14,195 bases of DNA from Dehalococcoidia bacterium (GTDB taxonomy: Bacteria; Chloroflexota; Dehalococcoidia; UBA2979): assembly GCA_030745285.1 (NCBI GenBank), contig JASLOV010000250.1:1-14195 (forward strand), read 5' to 3'. Position numbers and translations under genes: made by a program. The notes under the pieces were generated by a model. The model was not told the origin of the DNA. It saw only the letters and a program-made list of their open reading frames with translations, and did not search any database. Positions 1 to 7,375 of this stretch are shown piece by piece (position 1 is the first letter of the stretch; every line of letters starts with the position of its first letter).

Positions 1-294
1 CTCCTCCTTCGCCAGCTCGCGAATCGCGGGCCAGAGAATGTTGGTCAGCCGCTCCATCTGCTCCGGGTCGCCGAAGACCTTGCCGCCGAGGACCTGGCGG
101 TTGACCTCGCCATCCTCGCCGACGATGTCGTGCCCGAATTCGTTCACCACCTTCTCGAAGAAGGCGGAATCCGGCGCATACGCACGATGGCCGAGCCGGT
201 CGGCATCGATCACCTGCGCACCATATTCCTGCAGAAGCTCGGCAGCGGTTGATTTCCCGGAGGCGATGCCTCCGGTGAGCCCGATGACGACCAT
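1..294 (-). CDS. coaE: Dephospho-CoA kinase, N-terminal part (cut by window edge)
   Basis: CoaE phosphorylates the 3'-hydroxyl of dephospho-CoA with ATP, the last cytosolic step of coenzyme A synthesis. The first 98 residues are visible; the family is usually about 200, so the C-terminal half lies beyond the left edge. Seen: a Walker A loop GLTGGIASGKST at residues 5-16 and the family motif DADRLGH at 30-36, followed by the usual VFGDPEQMERL segment near 73-83. The ATG at 292-294 is preceded by GGGAG about 6-8 nt upstream. The gene lies 168 nt downstream of etfA on the same strand and has its own promoter-like element at 346-374, so it may be transcribed separately. CoA supply fits the acyl-CoA genes upstream. 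The identification is firm; an additional C-terminal domain cannot be excluded. Confidence 0.95.
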   Translation of the reverse strand, partial: MVVIGLTGGIASGKSTAAELLQEYGAQVIDADRLGHRAYAPDSAFFEKVVNEFGHDIVGEDGEVNRQVLGGKVFGDPEQMERLTNILWPAIRELAKEE

Positions 295-345
295 TTAGTC
301 TCCCGAAAGGCTGCGAGCGCGTGATGCTCGGTCAATGGCTACCTG

Positions 346-374
346 ATTGTATTTGTGCGCACATGCGTGCGCAA
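346..374 (-). promoter_or_regulatory. Candidate sigma70-type promoter with palindromic spacer, upstream of coaE
   Basis: Read on the minus strand, TTGCGC (374-369) and TACAAT (351-346) are exactly 17 bp apart. The -10 matches the consensus at 5 of 6 positions, but the -35 at only 3 of 6. The spacer and -35 hold a perfect inverted repeat, TGCGCAC-N4-GTGCGCA, at 356-373, which could be an operator. The -10 lies about 51 nt before the coaE start. A GCCCTCGAT direct repeat (423-431 and 435-443) lies further upstream. The same stretch lies downstream of etfA, but no T-run follows the palindrome on the minus strand, so a simple terminator is less likely. Confidence 0.45.
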
Positions 375-462
375 CGCGGGCCACCTCCGGCGACACCGAG
401 ACGAAGGCCGGCGCCGACCTGTGCCCTCGATGCCGCCCTCGATACGACGCCGGCCGCCCGCC

Positions 463-1437
463 CTAGCCGGCGGCCTTGATCGCCTCGATCAGCGGCGGCA
501 GGACCGCCTTGTAGTCGGCAACGACGCCGAAGCGGGCCGACTTGAAGATGTTCGCCTCCTCGTCGCGGTTGATGGCGACGATGGTCTTGGAGCCGCTGCA
601 CCCGGCCATGTGCTGGCTGGCGCCCGAGATTGCGACCGCGATGTAGAGGTCCGGGGTGACGACCTTGCCGGTCAGCCCCACCTGCTGGCTCACCGGGTAC
701 CAGCCAAGATCGCAGGCCGCGCGCGACGCGCCGACCGCGGCCTTGTCGTCGCCGAGCGCGCTCGCCAGCGCCTCCATAACCTCGAAGCCCTCCGGCCCGC
801 CGAGCCCGCGTCCGCCCGAGACGACCATTGAAGCGTCCTGGAGCTGCAGGCCTTCGGAGACGGCCTGCTCGCGACCGGCGATCGTGCCGCGGGACTCCCC
901 GGCGGCGGCCAGCTCGACGGTCTCGCCGGCGCCGCTGTGCGGGTCAGCCAGGGGCTCCTGTGACTTAGCGCGCACGGTGGCGATCGCCGGTGAGGTCGCG
1001 AAAGAGTAGGTGGCCTGTGCGTTGCCGCCGTAGCACGGCCGCGTCGCGCGGAAGCCGCCGTCTCCGGACTCCACGGCGACGCAGTCCATCGCCGCCGCGC
1101 TGTCGAGCCGGAACGCCAGCCGCGGCGCAAGGTCACGACCGATGCCGGACTGCGCCATCAGCACGGCGGCCGGGCTGGCCTGCTCGACCGCGGCCTGAGC
1201 GGCCGCGATCCACTGGTCCGGCTGGAACTCGTCGTAGGCCCCGTCGGCGCCGACGTAGGCGCGGTCCGCGCCGGCCGCGAAGGCCGCGTCGGCGGCGCCT
1301 GCGGCCGCTGCGCCCAGCAGTGTGACGCTGACGTTGCCGCCGTCCGCAAGCCGCCTCGCAGCGCCCAGCAGCTCCGCCGTCACCGAGGCCGGTGCGCCGT
1401 CTTCAACTTCGCCGATGACGAGAATGTCCTGTGCCAT
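463..1437 (-). CDS. etfA: Electron transfer flavoprotein alpha subunit
   Basis: EtfA forms the FAD-binding heterodimer EtfAB, which takes electrons from acyl-CoA dehydrogenases and hands them to a membrane quinone reductase. The 324 residues match the family length. The N-terminal alpha/beta domain (1 to about 190) is followed by the conserved FAD domain: SGGRGLGGP at 207-215, GASRAACD at 236-243, QVGLTGK at 252-258, SGASQH at 271-276 and INRDEEANIF at 289-298. The ATG start has AGGAG about 8 nt upstream. It follows etfB after a 79-nt spacer that carries a G-rich tandem repeat, and it is the third gene of etfD-etfB-etfA. Nothing looks broken. I cannot tell a classic from a bifurcating ETF by eye, but the adjacent membrane Fe-S partner favours classic electron transfer to quinone. 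Confidence 0.96.
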   Translation of the reverse strand: MAQDILVIGEVEDGAPASVTAELLGAARRLADGGNVSVTLLGAAAAGAADAAFAAGADRAYVGADGAYDEFQPDQWIAAAQAAVEQASPAAVLMAQSGIGRDLAPRLAFRLDSAAAMDCVAVESGDGGFRATRPCYGGNAQATYSFATSPAIATVRAKSQEPLADPHSGAGETVELAAAGESRGTIAGREQAVSEGLQLQDASMVVSGGRGLGGPEGFEVMEALASALGDDKAAVGASRAACDLGWYPVSQQVGLTGKVVTPDLYIAVAISGASQHMAGCSGSKTIVAINRDEEANIFKSARFGVVADYKAVLPPLIEAIKAAG

Positions 1438-1483
1438 GGTGATTGCTCCTTCGGGCGCCCTCTCCGAGCAGCCCTGCTTGTCT

Positions 1484-1516
1484 GGGGTCGGGGGGTCGGG
1501 GGGTCGGGGGGTCGGG
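1484..1516. repeat. G-rich 8-bp tandem repeat (GGGGGGTC) between etfB and etfA
   Basis: The plus strand carries five G-runs of 4, 6, 6, 6 and 3 bases separated by TC, with TC at 1488, 1496, 1504 and 1512, an exact 8-bp period. The array abuts the etfB stop codon (TAA, complement of 1517-1519). The G-rich strand is the template for the etf genes, so the mRNA would contain a C-rich tract. The G-runs satisfy a simple G-quadruplex pattern (at least four runs of three or more G with 2-nt loops). Copy number may vary by slippage without altering either protein. Confidence 0.9.
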
Positions 1517-2323
1517 TTAAAGGACCTTCGCTTCGCGCAGGGCGGCGACCAGCGCCTGCGCCTGCTCCTCGGGGCTCTCGCCCTCGATCATGTCGCAGTC
1601 ACCACCCACCTCCGGGATGAACAGCCGCTCCAGCTTCAGGCGCGCGCCGGCCGCCCCAACCGAGGAGGCGTCGAGCCCGAGGTCGGCGGCGGTCATCGTG
1701 TTCACGGTCTTGCGCGCGGCCTGCATGATCTGCTGCAGCTTGGGGTAGCGCGGCTCGCCCAGCTCGTTGGAGACGGTGACGACGGCCGGCATCGGCACCT
1801 CGACCGTCTCGAAGCCGTCGGCGAGTACCCGCTTGACGGACATCTTGCCGTCGGCGACCTGCACGTCGCTGGCGATGATCGAGCCCGGCCAGTTCATCAG
1901 CTCGCTGATGCCGAGGCCGACCTGGCCCATGTCCCAGTCGGCGGCCTGCCGGCCACAGAAGACGGCGTCGACGTCGCCGAGCTTCTCGATCGCAGCCGAG
2001 AGCACCGTTGCGGTCGTGTAGGAGTCACCGCCCTCGAAGGCGTCGTCCTCCAGCAGCAGACCCTCGTCGGCGCCCATCGCCAGCACCTGCTTGATGGCGG
2101 CCTGGGCGCTCTCCTTGCCCATCGAGATCACGGTGATCTTCGTGTCGTCTCCGGCCGTTTCCTTGACGCGCAGCGCGGCTTCGGCGGCCATGCCGTCGAA
2201 CTGGCTGAGCACCGGTGCGATGCCCTGCGCGGGGACGACCTCGTTACTCTGCTCGTCGATGCGGAACGCCGCGGGCGGCGTCTCCGGGTCGGGGATCTGC
2301 TTGGCGCAGACGACGAAATGCAT
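1517..2323 (-). CDS. etfB: Electron transfer flavoprotein beta subunit
   Basis: EtfB is the partner of EtfA in the soluble electron carrier of acyl-CoA oxidation; classic members bind structural AMP. The 268 residues match the family. Seen: N-terminal VCAKQIPDPE at 5-14, QFDGMAAEAAL at 41-51, the nucleotide-binding segment FCGRQAADWDMGQVG at 122-136, and the conserved VSNELGEPRYPKLQQIM stretch at 184-200, the ETF-beta signature region. The ATG is preceded by GGAGGAA with ideal spacing, the strongest ribosome site in the etf cluster. It lies 54 nt downstream of the membrane Fe-S gene, across two stem-loops, and before etfA. The usual bacterial gene order etfB-etfA is kept. Confidence 0.96.
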   Translation of the reverse strand: MHFVVCAKQIPDPETPPAAFRIDEQSNEVVPAQGIAPVLSQFDGMAAEAALRVKETAGDDTKITVISMGKESAQAAIKQVLAMGADEGLLLEDDAFEGGDSYTTATVLSAAIEKLGDVDAVFCGRQAADWDMGQVGLGISELMNWPGSIIASDVQVADGKMSVKRVLADGFETVEVPMPAVVTVSNELGEPRYPKLQQIMQAARKTVNTMTAADLGLDASSVGAAGARLKLERLFIPEVGGDCDMIEGESPEEQAQALVAALREAKVL

Positions 2324-2340
2324 GAACTTCCTCCATCAGC

Positions 2341-2359
2341 GGACGCCACTCCGGCGTCC
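2341..2359 (-). other. Stem-loop in the etfD/etfB spacer, promoter-proximal to etfB
   Basis: GGACGCC (2341-2347) and GGCGTCC (2353-2359) form a perfect 7-bp stem with a 5-nt loop. It lies just before the etfB Shine-Dalgarno site and leaves that site free. No U-run follows, so it is more likely an mRNA processing or stability element than a terminator. Confidence 0.5.
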
Positions 2360-2370
2360 TCGATTTCATC

Positions 2371-2389
2371 ACCGGCACTACTGGCCGGT
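2371..2389 (-). other. Stem-loop spanning the stop codon of the membrane Fe-S gene
   Basis: ACCGGC (2371-2376) and GCCGGT (2384-2389) form a perfect 6-bp stem with a 7-nt loop. The loop contains the TAG stop codon of the upstream gene (complement of 2378-2380). It sits directly upstream of the 2341-2359 hairpin in the transcript, giving two stem-loops in tandem. Confidence 0.45.
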
Positions 2390-4651
2390 TGAACTTGCTC
2401 CCGTGCCGGCCTCGGCGCCTGCGCCGGCCGGCCTCGCACCATCGGACCCAGCACCATCAGGGCCCAGCACCGCCCGCTCAAGCAGTTCGGCGATGTCGAA
2501 GGCGGCGATGCGGCCTTCTTCCTCGGGCTGAATCGATGGGATGCCGTCTTCGAACATCTGGATGCAGAAGGGGCAGTTCGACACCACCTGGTCCGCTCCG
2601 GTGCCGACGGCTTCCTCGGTGCGGACGTGGTTGACGCGCCGTTCGCCGACCTCTTCCTGCCACATGTTGCCACCGCCCGCGCCACAGCACAGCCCCTTGC
2701 TGCGCGTGCGCTTCATCTCGGTGAACTCCGCCCCGTCGATCACCTCGATGATCTGGCGCGGCGCTTCGTACTGCCCGTTCATGCGGCCCAGGTAACAGGA
2801 GTCGTGGTACGTCATCGATTCATCGAGGGCGAAGCGGGGCGTGAGCTTCCCCTCATCGAGCGCCTGAACCAGGAACTCGGTGTGGTGCAGCACCTCAAAG
2901 TGGCCATCGAACTGCGGATACTCGTTCTTGAAGGTGTTGAAGCAGTGCGGGCAGTTCGTGATCACGCGCTGCACCTGCTTCGCCTTGAAGGTCTCCACCA
3001 GCTGCTGGGCGAGGATCTGGAACAGGTACTCGTTGCCCATTCGTCGCGCCGGGTCGCCGTTGCAGGTCTCCTCCTGCCCCAGCACCCCGAAGGACGCCCC
3101 GGCCTCCCGCAGCAGGCGGAAGACCGACTGCGTGACCGGCAGGTTTCGCTCCACGAGCGAGCCGGAACAGCCGACCCAGTAGAGGTACTCCTGGGAACCG
3201 TCGAAGAGTGGGACGTCTCCCAGCCCCTCCATCCACGTCGTGCGCTCCAGCGTCGTGCCGCGCCAGGGGTGGCCGCGCATCTCGATGTTCTCCAGCGCCT
3301 GCTGGGCGGAGGCGGGGATGCGCGCCTCGTCCATCACGAGGTAGCGGCGCATGTCGACGATCGTCGGCACGTGCTCGATCATCACCGGGCACTCCTGCAT
3401 GCAGGCGCCGCAGGTGCGGCAGGCCCAGAGCGTCTCATCGCCGATCACCTCGCCGGTCATCGCCAGCGGGGAGACGGCGCGGACGTCGCCCTCCTCGTGC
3501 CCGGCGCGCTGGATGTCGGGGCCAACGCTTGCCAGGTGCGCCTTCAGGTCCTGGATCAGGTGCATCGGCGAGAGCGGCTGCCCGGCGACGTTGGCCGGGC
3601 AGACTTCCGAGCAGCGGCCGCAGCGCACGCAGGCGTCGAGCTCGAAGAGCTGCTTCCAGGTGAAGTCCTGGATCTGGCCGACCCCGAAGACCTCCTGCTC
3701 CTCGATGTTCTCGATCGTCGCGAGGCGGCCGGGCGAGTCCGTGCGCAGCAGGAAGGCGTTGACGGGTGCGAAGAAGATGTGGTCCAGCCGCGTGAATACG
3801 ATCAGTCCGAGCCATGCGAAGGCGAGCACGATGTGGCCCCACCACATCCAGACGTGGCCGGTCAGCGTCTGCCCCTCCGTGAGGTCGATGACGTTCAGCG
3901 CCTCGGCCAGGCCCCACGCCACGAACGACCACTTCGCCCACTCCGGGTGCTGCTCCAGCTCGGTGACGTTGATGCGGAAGGCCTCGACGAGGAACCCGCT
4001 CAACAGCAGCAGGCCAAGCCCGCCGATGATCAGGTGGTCTTCGACCCGCTCGTCCCAGCGGATGCGGTGGAGGTCATCGAAGTAACGGCGGTAGAGCGCC
4101 ATGCCGACCCCGACCAGCCCGATCAGCCCGAAGAGGTCGCCGTAGAAGGAGAAGAAGAGGTAATAGTCGCCCTGCAGGAAGTGCAAGCCCAGGTCATCGT
4201 CGATCGCGACCTGGGCGGTGACGATGGTGAGCACGACGATCGAGAAGAAGATGCATGTGTGCATGATCCCGGCGTAGGGATCGCGGCGCACCTTCTCCTG
4301 CCCGATGCCCAGCCGCAGCGCATTGCGGAAGCGCAGCGGCACCTCGCCCAGCAGACCGGGCGTCGGCTTGCCGATCATCCAGAGCGTGGCGTGGCGCACG
4401 ATGCCGTAGGCCAGCAGCCCGACCAGCGCCGCCATCAGCGCGTAGACGGCCCACCCTTGCTCGATGTTGAAGAAGATTTCGCGCCCGGCGTTGCTGCGCT
4501 GCGCTTCCGCGGCGCCGACCAGCCCGACGCCGCTCAACGCCAGCGCCGGCGCCCACCAGGCGCCGACGAAGCGCACGCGAGCGGGCTTCCCCTGCCCCGG
4601 GATCGGGCTGGACTCCTGCGGTTCGGGCGCTCCGTCTACGAGCGCGGCCAC
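2378..4651 (-). CDS. etfD: Membrane Fe-S oxidoreductase, ETF:(mena)quinone oxidoreductase type (EtfD/EMO-like)
   Basis: Predicted to take electrons from EtfAB and reduce membrane quinone. The 757 residues split into a NarI-like membrane domain and a heterodisulfide-reductase-like Fe-S domain. Hydrophobic spans lie near 31-49, 67-86, 128-150, 162-187, 206-224 and 268-287, with histidines (87, 131, 206, 266, 273) that could bind heme b. Two 4Fe-4S motifs follow: C341-x2-C344-x2-C347-x3-C351-P and C411-x2-C414-x2-C417-x3-C421-P. Then come two CCG-type modules: C495, C530, C567/C570, and C619, C655-C656, C693/C696. The first module has CNGDPARR instead of a double Cys. The C-terminus is Gly/Ala-rich. 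The GTG start lies one base after the ligase stop (TGA-C-GTG). Family knowledge: mycobacterial EtfD (Rv0338c) and Geobacter EMO have this architecture and pair with EtfBA. Gene order supports the role; no assay is implied. Confidence 0.88.
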   Translation of the reverse strand: MAALVDGAPEPQESSPIPGQGKPARVRFVGAWWAPALALSGVGLVGAAEAQRSNAGREIFFNIEQGWAVYALMAALVGLLAYGIVRHATLWMIGKPTPGLLGEVPLRFRNALRLGIGQEKVRRDPYAGIMHTCIFFSIVVLTIVTAQVAIDDDLGLHFLQGDYYLFFSFYGDLFGLIGLVGVGMALYRRYFDDLHRIRWDERVEDHLIIGGLGLLLLSGFLVEAFRINVTELEQHPEWAKWSFVAWGLAEALNVIDLTEGQTLTGHVWMWWGHIVLAFAWLGLIVFTRLDHIFFAPVNAFLLRTDSPGRLATIENIEEQEVFGVGQIQDFTWKQLFELDACVRCGRCSEVCPANVAGQPLSPMHLIQDLKAHLASVGPDIQRAGHEEGDVRAVSPLAMTGEVIGDETLWACRTCGACMQECPVMIEHVPTIVDMRRYLVMDEARIPASAQQALENIEMRGHPWRGTTLERTTWMEGLGDVPLFDGSQEYLYWVGCSGSLVERNLPVTQSVFRLLREAGASFGVLGQEETCNGDPARRMGNEYLFQILAQQLVETFKAKQVQRVITNCPHCFNTFKNEYPQFDGHFEVLHHTEFLVQALDEGKLTPRFALDESMTYHDSCYLGRMNGQYEAPRQIIEVIDGAEFTEMKRTRSKGLCCGAGGGNMWQEEVGERRVNHVRTEEAVGTGADQVVSNCPFCIQMFEDGIPSIQPEEEGRIAAFDIAELLERAVLGPDGAGSDGARPAGAGAEAGTGASSTGQ

Positions 4652-4652
4652 G

Positions 4653-6206
4653 TCAGGAGCTCTCCGCCGGCACGAACTGGTCGCGGAGGTCGTTCTTCAG
4701 CACCTTGCCCATGACGTTGCGCGGCAACTCGTCGACCCACTCGTAGCGCGCAGGCGCCTTGTACGAGGCGAGGTGGGTCTTCACGAAATCGGTCAGCTCA
4801 TCGTCGCTCGCGCCGCTGCCGACCACGATCGCGACGACGACCTCGCCCCAGTCCACGTCCGGCATGCCGATCACGGCCGCCTCGGAGACGGCGTCGTGAT
4901 CCTCCAGCACCTGCTCGATCTCCGCCGGCGCGATGTTCTCGCCGCCGCGGATGATCAGGTCCTTCAGCCGGCCGGTGATGAAAAGGTAGCTGTCGGCGTC
5001 CAGGTAGCCGACGTCGCCGGTGTGCAGCCAATCGCCCTGGATGGCGTCGGCAGTCTCCTCCTCGCGGCCCTGGTACTCGCGCATGATGCGCTCGCCGCGG
5101 ATGCAGATCTCGCCGGGCTCGCCAGATGGCAGCTCGCCGCCGTCTGGCCCGAGGATGCCGACATCGATGTCCGGCATCGGGCGGCCGACCGAGCGCAGGC
5201 GCTTGATCGTCATCTCGTTCTCCTCGTCCGTGCCGTCGAGACGGTGATCGTCCGGTCCGAGGAAGGTCATGGTCGAGGTGGATTCGGTCTGGCCGTAGGC
5301 GTTCATCAGGCCGCACTCGAAGACGTCGATCGCCTGGCGCACCACCTCGAACGGCATCGGTGCGGCACCGTATGTGATGTTCTGGAGCGAAGAGATGTCG
5401 TGGCTGACAAAGCCGTCGACCTCCATGATCCGCTTCAACATCGTGGGCACGAGGAAGGCGTGCGTCACTGATTCGCGCTCCACCGCCTCGAGCCAGGCGG
5501 CGGGCTCGAACTGGGGCAGGATGGTGAGCGTGCGGCCGCTGAAGATCGGCCCGATCATCTGCGTCGCCCCGGCGATGTGGAAGAGCGGCACCGCCACGAG
5601 GTTGATCTCGCGCTCGCCGACCGGGTCGGCCGGGTTCTGCGTGTTCAGCACGTACGCTGAGAGCGCCTTGTGCGTCAGCACCACGCCCTTCGGCAGCGCC
5701 GTCGTGCCCGAGGTGTAGATGACAAGCGAGGCATCCTCTTCCTCGGTCTCGGCAAAGATCGGGTCGTCCGAGCCACGCTCGCGCAGGTCTCCGATCGAGG
5801 GGTAGCCGTCGGACGCGAAATCGAGCGCATAGACGTGTTCAACGCGCGAGATGTCGGGACGGATCTCGTCGAGCAGCGACTGGTAGCGCTCCGAGATGAA
5901 GAGCACGTTCACGCTGGCGGCGTCGATCATGTACGTCAGTTCTTCGGTCTTGGCGCGATAGTTCAGCGGCACGAAGGTGGCGCCGACGATCGCCGAGGCG
6001 TAGTAGAGCTCCACGAACTCGGCGGAATTAACCGCCATCACACCCACGTTGTGGCCCTTGCCGAGGCCCAGGTCTTTAAAAGCGTGCGCCATCCGGTAGA
6101 CCCGAATCTGCAGCTCTCCGTAGGTGCAGGAGCCGCCCGGGTCAACGAGCGCCACTCGGTCGGGCACGATCGAAGCGGTGATGGTGAGGAACTCTGCCGT
6201 ATTCAT
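4653..6206 (-). CDS. Acyl-CoA synthetase (AMP-forming, class I adenylating enzyme)
   Basis: Activates a carboxylic acid with ATP to an acyl-adenylate and then to the CoA thioester. The 517 residues match medium/long-chain or aryl acyl-CoA ligases. Seen: the phosphate-binding loop YTSGTTALPKG at 164-174, YGQTE at 304-308, HTGD at 395-398 with the ATP-ribose Asp, the hinge region TGRLKD at 411-416 followed by IIRGGENIAP, and C-terminal PRNVMGK ending in the catalytic Lys501. All core motifs are intact. The ATG start has AGGGGG about 10 nt upstream. The stop is one base from the start of the EtfD-like gene, so the two are probably translated in a coupled way. The preceding gene is 32 nt upstream. 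Substrate cannot be read from the sequence; location next to etf and crotonase genes points to beta-oxidation of a fatty or aromatic acid. Confidence 0.93.
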   Translation of the reverse strand: MNTAEFLTITASIVPDRVALVDPGGSCTYGELQIRVYRMAHAFKDLGLGKGHNVGVMAVNSAEFVELYYASAIVGATFVPLNYRAKTEELTYMIDAASVNVLFISERYQSLLDEIRPDISRVEHVYALDFASDGYPSIGDLRERGSDDPIFAETEEEDASLVIYTSGTTALPKGVVLTHKALSAYVLNTQNPADPVGEREINLVAVPLFHIAGATQMIGPIFSGRTLTILPQFEPAAWLEAVERESVTHAFLVPTMLKRIMEVDGFVSHDISSLQNITYGAAPMPFEVVRQAIDVFECGLMNAYGQTESTSTMTFLGPDDHRLDGTDEENEMTIKRLRSVGRPMPDIDVGILGPDGGELPSGEPGEICIRGERIMREYQGREEETADAIQGDWLHTGDVGYLDADSYLFITGRLKDLIIRGGENIAPAEIEQVLEDHDAVSEAAVIGMPDVDWGEVVVAIVVGSGASDDELTDFVKTHLASYKAPARYEWVDELPRNVMGKVLKNDLRDQFVPAESS

Positions 6207-6238
6207 GTCGTCGCTACCCCCTGGATCGGCATCGTGTG

Positions 6239-6751
6239 CTAGGGCGCGTCTTCGCGCCGGATGCGCAGACGATCGCCGTCCGCTTGGATCGGCACGCGAC
6301 TGAGGTCAAGACCATCGCCCGCCAGCCCCCGTCCGGTGATGTCATACATCGAATCGCTGCAAGCGTCGAAGAACCGGCCGCGCCCGTCGGGCCCAGCGAG
6401 GTCGGGACGGAAGGTGACGGTGCAGCGTGAGCCGTCGTCCTCGCGATGGGGGTCGATGTCGGAGAATGCCACCACCGGCCCGTCCGCCGGGCGGACGGCG
6501 AAGACGTGGTCACTGCTGAAGTAGACCATCGCGCCGGGCTCATAGTCCGTGAGCCATCCGAGCTGGATATCGCCATCCCCCCGCGCGAGGAACGCCCCTA
6601 GGAGGAGTACCCCGATTACCCCGAGCATGAGCAGGGCGAATGCCACCAGGCATCCCGGGCGTACCCCGTCCGGCTCGTCGTTCTCCGCCATCGAGGAGTC
6701 TGTCTGCTCTGCCGTGGTCGCCCTCCCCGGGGCGGAAGCGCGGCTCATCAT
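6239..6751 (-). CDS. Single-pass membrane protein with degenerate Rieske-like domain (copy 1)
   Basis: Function unknown. A charged N-terminus is followed by one hydrophobic helix at about 34-56, then a domain laid out like a Rieske [2Fe-2S] fold: VFAVRPADGPVVAFSDID (83-100), a box-I-like Cys at 110 (RCTVTF), and a box-II-like segment FFDACSDSMYDITGR (127-141) ending in GDGLDLSRVPI. Rieske proteins have C-x-H and C-x-x-H in these boxes. Here both histidines are missing, leaving only C110 and C131, so no cluster of the usual kind can bind. The two Cys could form a disulfide. The start is uncertain: the ATG pair at 6746-6751 and the Met at 6691 both lack a clear Shine-Dalgarno site, and TATGAT overlapping the first start could be a -10 box that would favour 6691. 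It lies between its paralogue and the ligase. The CDS is likely real; the Rieske relation is inferred by eye. Confidence 0.72.
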   Translation of the reverse strand: MMSRASAPGRATTAEQTDSSMAENDEPDGVRPGCLVAFALLMLGVIGVLLLGAFLARGDGDIQLGWLTDYEPGAMVYFSSDHVFAVRPADGPVVAFSDIDPHREDDGSRCTVTFRPDLAGPDGRGRFFDACSDSMYDITGRGLAGDGLDLSRVPIQADGDRLRIRREDAP

Positions 6752-6837
6752 AGTGAATCTGGAATCTGCGCGCCAGACGCGTCCGAGGCTGCCCGCCCGG
6801 TCTTCAACAACCTCACAGGGTCCACCACCCTCACGGG

Positions 6838-7374
6838 CTACCGGCCGGCGGACCCTCCGCCGGCGTCGCGCCCGATCACCTCGACGTAGACGTGGAGGAC
6901 GCCGCTCGCATCCTCGGAGACGGTGGCGATGAACGTCCGCAGCGGTGCGCTCGTGCCGGAGACCGCATCGCCGTCGATCGCCCAGATCGCGCCGCTGCAG
7001 GGGTCGAGGAAAGCCCCCGGCGTACGGTCAGGGTTCTCGCTCTCGGCGCGCCTGTCCTCCGGCAGCCAGTGCACGCGGCAGCCGGTTGCCCGCACCACGC
7101 CGTCCAGCACCCGCAGACGGCCGTCGTCCAGCCCGAAGACGTACAGCCCCGACTCCTCGAAGGGAACGAGTCTGCCGACGGCGAACTGGTCCAGCGGCCC
7201 GGCGTCGTAGCTGGAGACGGTGAACTGCGGCTTCGAGACCAGCGCGCCCCACAGCACCGCCACCAGCGCCAGCACGATCACGACGACGAGCGCGACCGGC
7301 CTCAGCCTTCGGGCCGCGAGGGTGGAAGCGAAGCGCGTCAGCAGCCCGGGGCGCGGTCGGGAACGTTCGTCCAC
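6838..7374 (-). CDS. Single-pass membrane protein with degenerate Rieske-like domain (copy 2)
   Basis: Function unknown, 178 residues. A basic N-terminus (ARRLRP) leads into one helix at about 26-46. The remaining domain resembles a Rieske fold: LYVFGLDDGRLRVLDG (77-92), ATGCRVHWLPED (96-107) at the box I position, and GAFLDPCSGAIWAIDG (120-135) at the box II position, followed by SGTSAPLRTF. Only C99 and C126 remain; His102 is displaced from the canonical place, and box II has no His. The layout matches the neighbouring 6239-6751 product, so the two are probably tandem paralogues. The predicted topology is N-in with the domain outside. The GTG start is one base past the TGA of the crotonase gene upstream, pointing to coupled translation. 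An 86-nt spacer with no clear terminator separates it from copy 1. Confidence 0.72.
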   Translation of the reverse strand: MDERSRPRPGLLTRFASTLAARRLRPVALVVVIVLALVAVLWGALVSKPQFTVSSYDAGPLDQFAVGRLVPFEESGLYVFGLDDGRLRVLDGVVRATGCRVHWLPEDRRAESENPDRTPGAFLDPCSGAIWAIDGDAVSGTSAPLRTFIATVSEDASGVLHVYVEVIGRDAGGGSAGR

Positions 7375-7375
7375 G

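Noticed and set aside
356..373. Palindrome as a Rho-independent terminator of etfA
   Set aside because: No U-run follows on the minus strand, and the palindrome falls inside a 17-bp promoter spacer, so an operator reading is preferred.
1484..1516. CRISPR or mobile-element repeat
   Set aside because: An 8-bp unit with no spacers and no terminal repeats or transposase nearby; it is a simple tandem repeat.
463..2323. Electron-bifurcating ETF
   Set aside because: No bifurcating partner (such as a bifurcating acyl-CoA dehydrogenase or FixCX) is in view and the adjacent membrane EtfD-type gene points to classic transfer to quinone; sequence inspection alone cannot exclude it.
2627..4714. 695-residue open frame on the plus strand
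   Set aside because: It is antisense to the EtfD-like gene, which has clear Fe-S motifs. The frame is open because of GC-rich third positions, and its product shows no motif.
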